A stretch of DNA of 64,000 bases, taken from CAYSYM01 sp964435115. GTDB taxonomy: Bacteria > Chloroflexota > UBA6077 > CF-72. Of the stretch, positions 15,208 to 23,848 are shown one piece after another. The position numbers were made by a program, and so were the translations under genes. The notes beneath the pieces are model-generated. The model was not told the DNA's origin and made no database searches. It worked only from the letters and a program-made list of their open reading frames with translations. Where the stretch lies: contig CAYSYM010000006.1 of NCBI GenBank assembly GCA_964435115.1, forward strand, positions 45,184-109,183, in the 5' to 3' direction. Numbering within the stretch: the stretch's first letter is position 1; each line of letters opens with the position of its first letter.

Positions 15208-16890
15208 ATGACGCACGCGGACACCAAGTACATCTTCGTCTCAGGCGGCGTCGTATCCTCGGTTGGCAAGGGGATCACCGTGGCCTCCATCGGCCGCCTG
15301 CTCAAGGCACGCGGGATCTCCGTCTGCATCCTGAAGCTCGACCCGTACATCAACGTCGACCCGGGCACGATGTCCCCGTACCAGCACGGCGAAGTGTTCG
15401 TGACCGACGACGGGGCTGAGACCGACCTCGACCTGGGCCACTACGAGCGCTTCATCGACGAGAGCCTCAGCCGTGCCTCGAACGTGACGACCGGGGGCAT
15501 CTACTCGTCGGTGATCACCCAGGAGCGGCGCGGCGATTTCCTGGGCGGAACCATCCAGGTCGTGCCGCACGTCACCAACGAGATCAAGGAGCGCATCACG
15601 CGGGTGGCGAAGCTCACCGGCGCGCAGGTGGTCATCGCCGAGGTCGGCGGCACGGTTGGCGACATCGAGTGCCTGCCGTTCCTCGAGGCGCTGCGGCAGA
15701 TGCACCGCGAGCTGGGCTCCGAGAACACGCTCTTCGTGCACGTGACCTTGCTCCCGTACGTGGGCGCCACGAAAGAGCTGAAGACCAAGCCCACGCAGCA
15801 CAGCGTCAAGGAGCTGCGGTCGATCGGGATCCAGCCGGACGTGATCTGCGCCCGGTCCGACTACCCGGTCCCCGATGACCTGCGGGAAAAGATCGCCCTC
15901 TTCTGTGACGTGGAGAGCCGCGCGGTCATCCCGCTGGAGACGGCCGACACGATCTACGCCGTGCCGCTGGTGCTGGAGCAAGCCGGGCTGGGGAGCTACA
16001 TCGCGGAGCGGCTGCGACTACCGGCCGCACGGGTCGACCTGGCAAGCTGGCGCGAGCTGGTCCACCGGTCGCGCTCAGTCGCGGACGAAGTCGTGATCGG
16101 CGTGGTGGGCAAGTACGTGGGACTGGAGGATGCCTACATCTCCGTTCGGGAGGCGCTCTCGCACGCGGCCTGGGCCCACTACCGCAAGCTGGTGATCGAG
16201 TGGATCGATGCACAGGAGCTCGAGCAGGAGGAGTGGGAGCGGCGGCTCGAAGGACTGCACGGGATCGTGGTGCCGGGCGGATTCGGGTACCGCGGCATCG
16301 AAGGCAAGGTCCGGGCGGCCCGCTTCGCCCGCGAGAACCGCGTTCCCTACCTGGGTCTCTGCCTGGGCATGCAGGTGCTGTGCATCGAGTTTGCGCGCCA
16401 CGCGCTGGGCAGTGAGGAGCCCAACTCCACCGAGTTCGACCTCTTCACGCGCTACCCGGTGATCGACCTGATGCCCGACCAGCGCGACCTGGAGGAGAAG
16501 GGGGCGACCATGCGCCTGGGTGTCTACCCCTGCCAGCTCGCGCCAGGGACCGTGGCGGCGCGGGCGTACGGGCAGGCGGTCGTGCACGAGCGGCACCGCC
16601 ACCGCTACGAGTTCAACAACGCGTTCCGCGAGCCGCTGGCGCACGCCGGGCTGCTCTTCTCTGGCACCTCGCCCGATGGGCGCCTGGTGGAGATCGCCGA
16701 GGTGGGCGGCCACCCGTTCATGCTGGGCAGCCAGTTCCACCCGGAGTTCAAGAGCCGGCCGAACCGGCCCCACCCGCTGTTCCGCGCCTTCGTCGGCGCG
16801 GCCGCGGCGCGCGCGGGTGAGCAGCTGAGCCTGGTGCCGGCGCTCGACGGCGAGGTGGCCGAGCCGGTGGTCGAGCGCGTCGGCGTCTGA
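15208..16890 (+). CDS. pyrG: CTP synthase
   Basis: The 560-residue protein makes CTP from UTP, ATP and glutamine. The N-terminal synthetase domain carries the P-loop in GVVSSVGKGIT (residues 14-24) and the DPYINVDPGTMSPYQHGEVFVTDDGAE block (45-71). The C-terminal glutaminase has the nucleophile Cys385 in LGLCLGMQ and the His511/Glu513 pair in QFHPEF. The ATG at 15208 is preceded by GGGGGA; the frame is open further upstream but family proteins begin here. It has its own leader with hairpins and may be regulated by attenuation. The short tail after residue 540 is variable in the family. Confidence 0.98.
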   Translation: MTHADTKYIFVSGGVVSSVGKGITVASIGRLLKARGISVCILKLDPYINVDPGTMSPYQHGEVFVTDDGAETDLDLGHYERFIDESLSRASNVTTGGIYSSVITQERRGDFLGGTIQVVPHVTNEIKERITRVAKLTGAQVVIAEVGGTVGDIECLPFLEALRQMHRELGSENTLFVHVTLLPYVGATKELKTKPTQHSVKELRSIGIQPDVICARSDYPVPDDLREKIALFCDVESRAVIPLETADTIYAVPLVLEQAGLGSYIAERLRLPAARVDLASWRELVHRSRSVADEVVIGVVGKYVGLEDAYISVREALSHAAWAHYRKLVIEWIDAQELEQEEWERRLEGLHGIVVPGGFGYRGIEGKVRAARFARENRVPYLGLCLGMQVLCIEFARHALGSEEPNSTEFDLFTRYPVIDLMPDQRDLEEKGATMRLGVYPCQLAPGTVAARAYGQAVVHERHRHRYEFNNAFREPLAHAGLLFSGTSPDGRLVEIAEVGGHPFMLGSQFHPEFKSRPNRPHPLFRAFVGAAAARAGEQLSLVPALDGEVAEPVVERVGV

Positions 16891-16902
16891 CGCCCGATCT
16901 CG

Positions 16903-16908
16903 TATCCT
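16903..16908 (+). promoter_or_regulatory. Putative -10 box of a leaderless epimerase message
   Basis: TATCCT lies 6 nt upstream of the GTG start at 16915, 12 bp after the pyrG stop. No Shine-Dalgarno sequence separates box and start codon, so transcription would begin at or very near the GTG. Confidence 0.4.
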
Positions 16909-16914
16909 GCCCGA

Positions 16915-17844
16915 GTGCGCATCCTCGTCACTGGTGGGGCCGGGTTCATCGGCTCCCACGTCGTCGACGGCTTTCGGGCCGCCGGCCACGACGTCGCGGT
17001 GGTGGACGACCTGTCCACGGGCGACCGAGCGAACCTGGCGGGCGGGGTCCCCCTGTATGAAGTGGACATCCGGGCGCCGGAGCTGCGGCGCGTGTTCGCG
17101 GAGTTCCGCCCGGAGATCGTGGACCACCACGCGGCGCAGGCGAACGTGCCGGCCTCGGTGGAGGACCCGGTGTACGACGCCTCAGTCAACGTGCTGGGTG
17201 GGCTCAACGTGCTGCGTCTCTCGGCGACGTACGGGGTGCGGAAGCTCATCTACAGCTCGTCCGGCGGCGCCATGTACGGCGAGCCGGACCCGGGTGCCAT
17301 CCCGGTGAAGGAGACGGCGCCCGTGCGGCCGCTGTCGCCCTATGGGGCGAGCAAGCAGGCCCTGGAGGCGTGGCTGGGCGTGTTCCAGCGCACCTTCGGG
17401 CTGGATTACACGGTCCTGCGCTACGCCAACATCTACGGGCCGCGGCAGGGGATTCGGGACGAGGGGGCGGTAGTCGCCGTGTTTGCCACCCGCCTGGCGC
17501 GAGGCGAGCCGGCCACGATCGACGGGACGGGCGGGCAAACGCGGGACTTCGTGTTCGTGGCCGACTGCGTCACGGCGAACGTGGCGGCCCTGGAGCGCGG
17601 CTCGGGGGCCGCGGTGAACATCGGGACGGGGCGGGAGACCTCGATCCAGGAGCTCTTCGACACACTGGCGCGCATCGCGGGCTCCGGGCGCCAGCCCACC
17701 TACGGGCCGGCGCGGAAGGGCGACGTGTGCCGGATCGCGCTCGACCCGAGCCTAGCCCGCGCGACGCTGGGCTGGGAGCCGAAGACGCGGCTGGAGGAGG
17801 GGCTGGCCGCCACCTACGCCTACTTCCAGCAGGTCTCACGGTGA
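16915..17844 (+). CDS. NAD-dependent sugar-nucleotide epimerase (UDP-glucose 4-epimerase-like)
   Basis: The 309-residue protein is an extended short-chain dehydrogenase. The Rossmann glycine motif is TGGAGFIGSHV (residues 6-16), and catalytic Tyr143 and Lys147 sit in SPYGASKQALE with Ser115/Ser116 before them. LRYANIYGPRQG and the C-terminal SDR-sugar block are also typical. It probably interconverts UDP-hexose epimers for polysaccharide synthesis. Its stop overlaps the GTG start of the mannose-1-phosphate guanylyltransferase gene by 4 bp, so the two are translationally coupled. The exact sugar cannot be told from sequence. Confidence 0.88.
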   Translation: MRILVTGGAGFIGSHVVDGFRAAGHDVAVVDDLSTGDRANLAGGVPLYEVDIRAPELRRVFAEFRPEIVDHHAAQANVPASVEDPVYDASVNVLGGLNVLRLSATYGVRKLIYSSSGGAMYGEPDPGAIPVKETAPVRPLSPYGASKQALEAWLGVFQRTFGLDYTVLRYANIYGPRQGIRDEGAVVAVFATRLARGEPATIDGTGGQTRDFVFVADCVTANVAALERGSGAAVNIGTGRETSIQELFDTLARIAGSGRQPTYGPARKGDVCRIALDPSLARATLGWEPKTRLEEGLAATYAYFQQVSR

Positions 17845-18908
17845 ACGCCGGGCGCTTCTACGTCGCCATCCTGGCGGGAGGCGAAGGCACCCGGCTGTGG
17901 CCGTTGAGTCGCGCCCGGCGGCCGAAGCAGCTCCTAAAGCTGGCGGGCCATCGCAGCCTCATCCAGCAGACGGTCGACCGCGTGCTGCCGGTCGTGCCGC
18001 CCGGCCAGGTGCTGGTGGTGACGGAGCGCTCACACGCGGACGACCTCCGCAGCCAGCTCCCCGAGCTGCCCGAGCGGAATATCCTCGTCGAGCCAACCCG
18101 CCGCAACACGGCGGCAGCGCTTCTGCTGGCGGCGCTGCACATCCAGGCGCGCGACCCCGGGGCCACCTGGGCATCGCTGCACTCGGACGCGTACATCGGT
18201 GACGACGCGGAGTTCCGTCGGACGCTCGCGGCGGCGCTGGAGGCCGCCGCCACGGGCGAGTACCTGGTGACGACAGGGGTTCGTCCCCAGTACCCGGCCA
18301 CGGGCTACGGGTACATCCATCAGGGTGAGCAGGTGCGCGACGTCCAGGGTTACCCGCTCCACCGGGTCGAGCGGTTCGTGGAGAAACCGGACCTGGACCG
18401 GGCGCGGCAGTACGTGGCGAGTGGCGGGTACCTCTGGAACCCGGGGGTCTTCGCGTGGAAGAACGCGACGCTGCTGGCGGCCTTCCGCCAACACCTGCCG
18501 CAGATCTTCGCCGTCCTCACCTCACGCCCGCTCGACCGGGTGGACGACGTGTACCCGGATGCGCCGAGGGAGACGATCGACACGGGCATTCTGGAGCGCG
18601 CGGAGAACGTGGCGACGATCCCGGCCACGTTCGGCTGGAGTGACCTGGGGAGCTGGGCGGAGCTCTGGGAGGTGCTGGAGAAGGACGCCGACGGCAACGC
18701 GGCCGGCGGGTCCGGGCGCCACCTGGCAGCGGACACGCGCGGGATGATGGTCTACGCGGAGAGCCGGCTGGTCGCCACGGTGGGCGTGCGGGACCTGGTA
18801 ATCGTGGAAACAGCGGACGCGGTATTCGTATGCCCGCGCGATCGGGCGCAGGACGTGAAGCTCATCGTCCGGCAGCTCCACGAGGAAGGAGCGGCGGAGC
18901 TGCTGTAG
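17841..18908 (+). CDS. manC: Mannose-1-phosphate guanylyltransferase
   Basis: The 355-residue protein transfers GMP from GTP to mannose-1-phosphate, giving GDP-mannose. The nucleotidyltransferase signature ILAGGEGTRLWPLSRARRPKQLL lies near residues 10-32. Further blocks are EPTRRNTAAALLLAAL (GTP site), HSDAYIG, VEKPD with the FVEKPDLDRARQYV segment, and GWSDLGSWAELWE. It lacks the C-terminal isomerase domain of bifunctional ManC. The GTG start at 17841 overlaps the epimerase stop (GTGA). Its product feeds the gmd/rmd genes about 7 kb away on the other strand. Confidence 0.93.
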   Translation: MNAGRFYVAILAGGEGTRLWPLSRARRPKQLLKLAGHRSLIQQTVDRVLPVVPPGQVLVVTERSHADDLRSQLPELPERNILVEPTRRNTAAALLLAALHIQARDPGATWASLHSDAYIGDDAEFRRTLAAALEAAATGEYLVTTGVRPQYPATGYGYIHQGEQVRDVQGYPLHRVERFVEKPDLDRARQYVASGGYLWNPGVFAWKNATLLAAFRQHLPQIFAVLTSRPLDRVDDVYPDAPRETIDTGILERAENVATIPATFGWSDLGSWAELWEVLEKDADGNAAGGSGRHLAADTRGMMVYAESRLVATVGVRDLVIVETADAVFVCPRDRAQDVKLIVRQLHEEGAAELL

Positions 18909-18950
18909 GCAGGCGCTCCCCGGCGCCGGGCGGTGGTGGCGGCCGCGGGG

Positions 18951-19916
18951 TCAGGCGCTCGCCGGGAGCGCAGGCCTTCGGCCGCGGCCGAAGGGCCACA
19001 GCCAGCCAAGCTCGCCCCGGTGCCAGCTCACCAACAGCATGCTCGCCACGAAGATCGACGAGTAGGTGCCGACGGTGATGCCGATCAGGAGTGTGAGCAC
19101 GAACGTGCGGATGGTCACACCGCCGAAGAGGAGCAGCACCACCAGCGTCAGCAGCACCGTCAGCGAGGTGTTGAGGGAACGAGCCATGGTCTGCATGAGA
19201 CTATGGTTGACCACGTCCTCGAACGTCTCGTCGCCGTGGCGGATGAAGTTCTCGCGGACCCGGTCGAAGACCACGATGGTGTCGTGGACGGAGAAGCCGA
19301 TGACGGTGAGGATGGCCACGATGAACGTCGACTCGAGCTCGATGGGGAAGAACCGGCCGAGGATGGAGAAGGTTCCGAGCACAATCACCGTATCGTGGAC
19401 CAGCGCGACCACGGCCGTGGTGCCGTAGCGCCACGAGTGGGTGACCCGTCGGAAGGCCCACCACAGGTAGAAGAGGATGAACGCCGACGCGACGGCCACC
19501 GCCAGGATGGCGTAGCGCACGATCTCCTCGGCGATGAGCGGCGAGACCTGGTCGAGGTTGAGGATCTCGAGCGGACCAAACTGCTCGCTCAGGCCCTGCT
19601 GGATCTGCTCGCGCTCAGACAAGCCGGCGCCCTGGTCGGTCTGCGGCGCCTGCGCCAGCGGGCGCGTGCGGACGACGAAGGTGTTCTCTCCCGACGAGCG
19701 CTGGACGATCGCTTCGGGGTGGTCGAGCTGGGCCAGGACCGCGCGCAGGTCGGCCTGCTCGACCGGGCGCTCGAAGCGGACGGTCATAATCGTGCCCGAG
19801 GTGAAGTCGATGCCGGGGCGGAGGCCGCCGGGCAGCACCAGCGAGACCAGGCCCGGCACGATGAGGACGAGGGACAGGAAGTAGAACCGGGTGCGGTTCT
19901 TGACAAAGTCGAACAC
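18951..19916 (-). CDS. secF: Protein translocase subunit SecF
   Basis: The 321-residue inner-membrane protein is the SecF half of the SecDF complex, which uses the proton motive force to help SecYEG release exported proteins. It has the opening FDFVKNRTRFYFLSLVLI membrane segment, the GIDFTSGTIM motif that starts the periplasmic P4 domain, and five C-terminal membrane helices with VIGFSVHDTIVVFDRVREN. I start at the GTG at 19916, 5 nt after the secD stop, with GAGGAG at 19926-19931. A longer open frame upstream overlaps secD in another frame and is not real. Confidence 0.95.
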   Translation of the reverse strand: MFDFVKNRTRFYFLSLVLIVPGLVSLVLPGGLRPGIDFTSGTIMTVRFERPVEQADLRAVLAQLDHPEAIVQRSSGENTFVVRTRPLAQAPQTDQGAGLSEREQIQQGLSEQFGPLEILNLDQVSPLIAEEIVRYAILAVAVASAFILFYLWWAFRRVTHSWRYGTTAVVALVHDTVIVLGTFSILGRFFPIELESTFIVAILTVIGFSVHDTIVVFDRVRENFIRHGDETFEDVVNHSLMQTMARSLNTSLTVLLTLVVLLLFGGVTIRTFVLTLLIGITVGTYSSIFVASMLLVSWHRGELGWLWPFGRGRRPALPASA

Positions 19917-19921
19917 CGGTG

Positions 19922-21328
19922 TCAGCTCCTCGTTCCGGTGGGTACGGCCGCGTGGCGCGCCGCCCGAGCTTCCGGCCCGCCCGGGACGTCCATGCCGAAC
20001 AGGCGCGGCCTCTGCGCCCACGGCTGGCTGAGGAGGACCTCGAGGAAGGTGCGGCTCACGAAGATCGCGCTGAACAGCGAGACCACTACGCCAATGGCGA
20101 GCACCAGGGCGAAGCCCATGATGATCGTGGCGCCGAACTGGTTGCCGAACCAGTAGAGCACCGCGCAGGTGATGAGCGTGGAGCTGTTCGAGTCGCGGAT
20201 GGACGGCCAGGCGCGGTCCTCGCCAGCACGGATGGCGGCGGCGAGCGTCTTGCCGCTGCGCAGCTCCTCCTTCATGCGCTCGAAGATGAGGATGTTGGCG
20301 TCCACGGCCATTCCGACCGAGAGGATGAAGCCGGCGATGCCGGCGAGCGTGAGGGTGACGGGAATCAGCTTGAAGATCGCCAGCGTGGCCAGCGAGTAGA
20401 CGATCAGGGCGGCCGAGGCGGCGAGCCCCGGCAGGCGGTAGTAGAGCAGCATGAAGAGCACGACTACCACGAGCGCCAGCTCGCCGGCGATGATGCTCTT
20501 GCGGACCGAGTCTGAGCCGAGCGTCGCGTCCACGGTGCGCTCCTCCTCGATGGAGACGGGCACAGGTAGGGCGCCTGCATTGAGCTGGATGGCGAGCAGG
20601 CGCGCCTCCTGCAGCGTCAAGCCCGTGATGCGCCCCTGCGCGCCAATGACCGCCTGCACGGTGGGCGCGGAGATGAGCTGGTCGTCGAGGAAGATGCCGA
20701 GCTGCCGGCCGAGGAGGCGCTGGGTGATCTGCTCGAAGAGCCGCGCGCCTTCGCCGTTGAACTCGAACGCGACGTCCGGCAGCCCGCCCTGGCTCTGGAA
20801 GGTGACCTGCTGGCGCCCTGGGATAAGGTACTTGCCCGTCAGCTCCGCCGTCTGCCCGTCGAGCGTGCCCGTCGCCGGCAGCCACTCGTCGCCGGGTCCA
20901 CAGCGCTGGGCCGGGTTCGCGCACTCGCGGAAATCCAGCTTGGCGGTCTGGCCGATGAGCTTCTTCGCCTCTTCGATGTCCCTGACGCCGGGGAGCTCCA
21001 CGATGATGCGGTCGGTCCCGCGCGCCTGGACGCGTGGCTCGGCGACGCCGTAGGCGTTGACGCGACGCTCGATGACATTGAGCGCCCCCTTGAGCGCCGC
21101 GTCGCGCTGCTCAGCGGGCACGCTGCTCATGTCCGCCTGGAGCGTGAGCTGCGTCCCGCCCTGGAGGTCCAGCCCAAGGCGGGCGCCCTGGCGCTGGAAG
21201 CCACCGAGGCGGATGCCGGGGTTGCCGGGCAGCGCATCCCCACCCGGAATGTAGTTGCCCGGCGTCTGGGGCCAGACGACGAAGCCGGCCGCGAGCGTGA
21301 GCGCGAGGATGAACAGCAGGCGTCTCAT
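19922..21328 (-). CDS. secD: Protein translocase subunit SecD
   Basis: The 468-residue protein is the SecD half of the translocation motor. It has an N-terminal membrane anchor (about 3-20), the GLDLQGGTQL motif (52-61) at the start of the large periplasmic P1 domain, and six membrane helices near the end with IAGFILSVGMAVDANILIFERMKEEL. It lies 11 bp downstream of def and directly precedes secF with 5 nt between, so they form one operon. No yajC is present. Confidence 0.96.
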   Translation of the reverse strand: MRRLLFILALTLAAGFVVWPQTPGNYIPGGDALPGNPGIRLGGFQRQGARLGLDLQGGTQLTLQADMSSVPAEQRDAALKGALNVIERRVNAYGVAEPRVQARGTDRIIVELPGVRDIEEAKKLIGQTAKLDFRECANPAQRCGPGDEWLPATGTLDGQTAELTGKYLIPGRQQVTFQSQGGLPDVAFEFNGEGARLFEQITQRLLGRQLGIFLDDQLISAPTVQAVIGAQGRITGLTLQEARLLAIQLNAGALPVPVSIEEERTVDATLGSDSVRKSIIAGELALVVVVLFMLLYYRLPGLAASAALIVYSLATLAIFKLIPVTLTLAGIAGFILSVGMAVDANILIFERMKEELRSGKTLAAAIRAGEDRAWPSIRDSNSSTLITCAVLYWFGNQFGATIIMGFALVLAIGVVVSLFSAIFVSRTFLEVLLSQPWAQRPRLFGMDVPGGPEARAARHAAVPTGTRS

Positions 21329-21339
21329 GGATGGGCTAG

Positions 21340-21864
21340 TTATACGCGCCCCTCGCGCTCCAACGCCTCCGCTTCTCGCTTACGCAGCGGTTCGGTCCGC
21401 TGGAGGCTGTCGAGCGAGCCTTGCTGCTCCTGGATGCGGTCGATGTACAGGTAGCCGTCGAGGTGATCGATCTCGTGCTGGAGCGCCTGGGCGAGGAGCC
21501 CCTCGGCCGTGATGCGCTGATCCCGACCGCGGCGATCCTTCGCCTTGACCGTCACTTTCTCGGCGCGCTTGAGCTTCCCCCAGTAGCCGGGCACGGAGAG
21601 GCAGCCCTCGTCTGGCTCGTACTCGCCGATGCGCTTGACGATCTCGGGGTTGATGATGACGGTCAACTGCTCGTCGACCTCGATCACCGCCAGGCGCAAG
21701 GGAACGCCAACCTGGGGCGCGGCGAGCCCCACCCCGGGCGCGGCGCGCATGGTCTCGACCATGTCGTCGATCAGCTTCTGGATTGACCCGTCGAACTGGG
21801 ATACCCGCCTGGCCTTCTGGCGCAGCACGGGGTTGCCCACCACAAGAATCGGTCGAACCGCCAT
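21340..21864 (-). CDS. def: Peptide deformylase
   Basis: The 174-residue metalloenzyme removes the formyl group from nascent proteins. All three family motifs are intact: GVGLAAPQVG (motif 1), EGCLSVPG (motif 2, with the metal-binding Cys) and QHEIDHLDG (motif 3, with two metal-binding His and the catalytic Glu). The length is normal. It precedes secD by 11 bp, placing N-terminal processing and export in one transcript. Confidence 0.97.
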   Translation of the reverse strand: MAVRPILVVGNPVLRQKARRVSQFDGSIQKLIDDMVETMRAAPGVGLAAPQVGVPLRLAVIEVDEQLTVIINPEIVKRIGEYEPDEGCLSVPGYWGKLKRAEKVTVKAKDRRGRDQRITAEGLLAQALQHEIDHLDGYLYIDRIQEQQGSLDSLQRTEPLRKREAEALEREGRV

Positions 21865-21936
21865 CGTCTCGCTCGCCTCGCTGCTTCTGAGCCGGATTCT
21901 ATGGCCGAGCCACCGGACCGGCTGGCTGCCCGAGCC

Positions 21937-23052
21937 TCAGCGTCCCGCGCCGACGGGCCCTCCCAGCGCGGCGTCGTACGCCGTGTCGATGGCGGCGTGG
22001 AGCGCAGCCAGGCTGGCGCCGGCCGCCTGGAGCGCGGCGATGCACGCGCCACCAGCGCCCACCCCTTCCTTCACCAGGAACCGCTCGTAGGCGCGTAAGC
22101 CCGGGTGCCTGGACTCCGAGAAGTCCAGGTTGGCTGCCAGCAGCGGTAGGTGTGGACTCACATCGGCGGCGATGCCAGGCACGTCCGCGGCCGGATCGCG
22201 GACGACCCAGCGCGTGGTTCCCACCGCCACCTGGCCTAGCGCCTCCTCGCCGGCGAGGGAGGCGACGAGCGCGGCGACGGCGAGCATCTGCGAGCCACCG
22301 GCCAGCAGGACGGCGGTTCTCGCGGCGGCCGCGCCGAGGCAGATGCCCGCGGCGAGCGGCTGCATGGGGTCGCCCACCTGGGCGACCGCTCCCAGCGGGT
22401 CGGACCGGCCCTCGCCGGGCCGCAGGTACGCTGCCTTCAAGGCGGCGCGAGCGATCCGCGTCTTCAGGGCGTGGGCGTTGTCGGCCGTGCTGCCGCTCAC
22501 GCGGCCTTCGGCGGGGACGCCGAGCGCGAGCAGCAGCGCCAGCGCGGTGGTTGTGCCGCCAGGCACGCTCTCCCCGACGACGAGGTAGGGGGCGTTGGGG
22601 CCAAGGTGCCGGCCGAGCTGCGTGCCGCGTTCGAAGAGCTGCCTCGCTTCAGGCACGGCATTGGCACGGTCGATCCGTCCACCGGGCGCGCAGGCGACAC
22701 GCTCGACCGGCGCATCCGGCCAGACGCGGAGGCCCGCGCCGATGAAGGACACGGGCAGACACCCGAGCTGCACCGCGGCCCGGGTGATCGCGGCTGGCCC
22801 TGGCGGCCCCCGGGGACTGGACGGGAGGCCGGGGAGACAGCGGGGCCTGCCGTAGAGGACCGCCTCCGCGTCCGCGGCCGGCGTGTAGGGGCGCACGGCG
22901 GCCGTCGCGCCGGCTGCCGAGATCCCGGGTTGCAGGCAGGTATCGGTGTGGGCGAGCACGCAGACGAACGCCGGTCTGAGGCCGCGCCAACGCGCCGCCA
23001 GAGCGCGGCCGCGCTCCGGGGCGTGGCAGAAGAGGAGCCCCTCTACGGCCAT
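21937..23052 (-). CDS. cobT: Nicotinate-mononucleotide:5,6-dimethylbenzimidazole phosphoribosyltransferase, UPF0284-type CobT
   Basis: The 371-residue protein activates the lower ligand of cobalamin as its alpha-riboside phosphate. It belongs to the CobT branch first known from archaea and cyanobacteria (UPF0284), shown by VGESVPGGTTTALALLLALG (it also reads GRVSGSTADN shortly after), FVCVLAHTDTCLQPGIS at the N-terminus and LAGGSQMLAVAAL later. I start at the ATG at 23052, which overlaps the end of cobS by 10 bp; the frame continues upstream only as a shadow of cobS. With cobS it covers the last steps of B12 nucleotide-loop assembly; no other cob genes are in the window. Confidence 0.88.
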   Translation of the reverse strand: MAVEGLLFCHAPERGRALAARWRGLRPAFVCVLAHTDTCLQPGISAAGATAAVRPYTPAADAEAVLYGRPRCLPGLPSSPRGPPGPAAITRAAVQLGCLPVSFIGAGLRVWPDAPVERVACAPGGRIDRANAVPEARQLFERGTQLGRHLGPNAPYLVVGESVPGGTTTALALLLALGVPAEGRVSGSTADNAHALKTRIARAALKAAYLRPGEGRSDPLGAVAQVGDPMQPLAAGICLGAAAARTAVLLAGGSQMLAVAALVASLAGEEALGQVAVGTTRWVVRDPAADVPGIAADVSPHLPLLAANLDFSESRHPGLRAYERFLVKEGVGAGGACIAALQAAGASLAALHAAIDTAYDAALGGPVGAGR

Positions 23053-23816
23053 CGCGCTTCCAGCGCCCGAGCAAGGGGCGTGGCGAGGAGGAGGGTGGCG
23101 GCCTCGACCACTTCGCAGACCGCGCCGTAGGAATCGCCAGTGAGACCGGGCAGCTTGCCGACGAGCCAGCGCCCCACGAGCCAGGCTACCCCGGCCGCCG
23201 CCAGCAGCAGCGCCAGGCCGGCAGGCCAGGCTGCCGCGGCCACCGCGAGTGGGAGGAGCGAGGCGAGGAGGAGGGTCCGCGGCGTGGCGGCCTGTTTGAG
23301 CGGGGCCCCGAGCCCCGTGGGCCGCCCGTATGGAAAGCAGGTCGCCACGACGACGATCGCCCACCGGCCCAGTAGCGGCGCCAGGACGAGCGCGCTGGCG
23401 CGCTCGGCCGAAGGGAGCGCGTCGACGCCGGCGACCTTGAGCAGCAGGATCGAGGCGAGCGCGGCCACGCCGAACGAGCCCGCGTGGGGGTCGCGCATGA
23501 TCTTGAGGCGCCGCTCGGGCGTGGCGGTCGCGAAGGCGGCGTCGGCGGTGTCCACCAGGCCGTCGGCGTGCAGCGCTCCGGTCAGGCCGAGCAACAGGAC
23601 GACGTCCAGGGCGGCGACGACCAGCGGGTCGAACGCGAGACGCAGCAGCGCGTCGGCCGTGGCGAGGATGGCGCCGAGCAGGAGCCCGACCGCCGGGAAC
23701 CAGGCTAGCGCAGAGGCGAAGTCGTCCGCGCGCGTGAGGGAGTGCGGAACGGGCAGTCGCGTCAGGAACTGGATCGCCGCCCAGGGCCCGGAGCGTCGCC
23801 CCTCAAACGCGGCCAC
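23043..23816 (-). CDS. cobS: Adenosylcobinamide-GDP ribazoletransferase (cobalamin synthase)
   Basis: The 257-residue integral membrane enzyme joins adenosylcobinamide-GDP and alpha-ribazole. Family motifs are FLTRLPVP near the N-terminus, GALHADGLVDTADAAF (metal-binding Asp residues; usually HEDGLADTADG) and RRLKIMRDPHAGSFGV. Several hydrophobic helices fill the rest. The start is a GTG at 23816, 32 bp after the phosphomannomutase stop. It overlaps cobT by 10 bp. Confidence 0.95.
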   Translation of the reverse strand: MAAFEGRRSGPWAAIQFLTRLPVPHSLTRADDFASALAWFPAVGLLLGAILATADALLRLAFDPLVVAALDVVLLLGLTGALHADGLVDTADAAFATATPERRLKIMRDPHAGSFGVAALASILLLKVAGVDALPSAERASALVLAPLLGRWAIVVVATCFPYGRPTGLGAPLKQAATPRTLLLASLLPLAVAAAAWPAGLALLLAAAGVAWLVGRWLVGKLPGLTGDSYGAVCEVVEAATLLLATPLARALEARWP

Positions 23817-23848
23817 GTCCGTTGCCCTTCCACACGCGGGGTGCCCGG

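Noticed and set aside
21865..23848. Cobalamin riboswitch for cobS/cobT
   Set aside because: cobS follows the mutase gene by 32 bp and cobT overlaps cobS; there is no room for a B12 aptamer and no B12-box sequence was seen.
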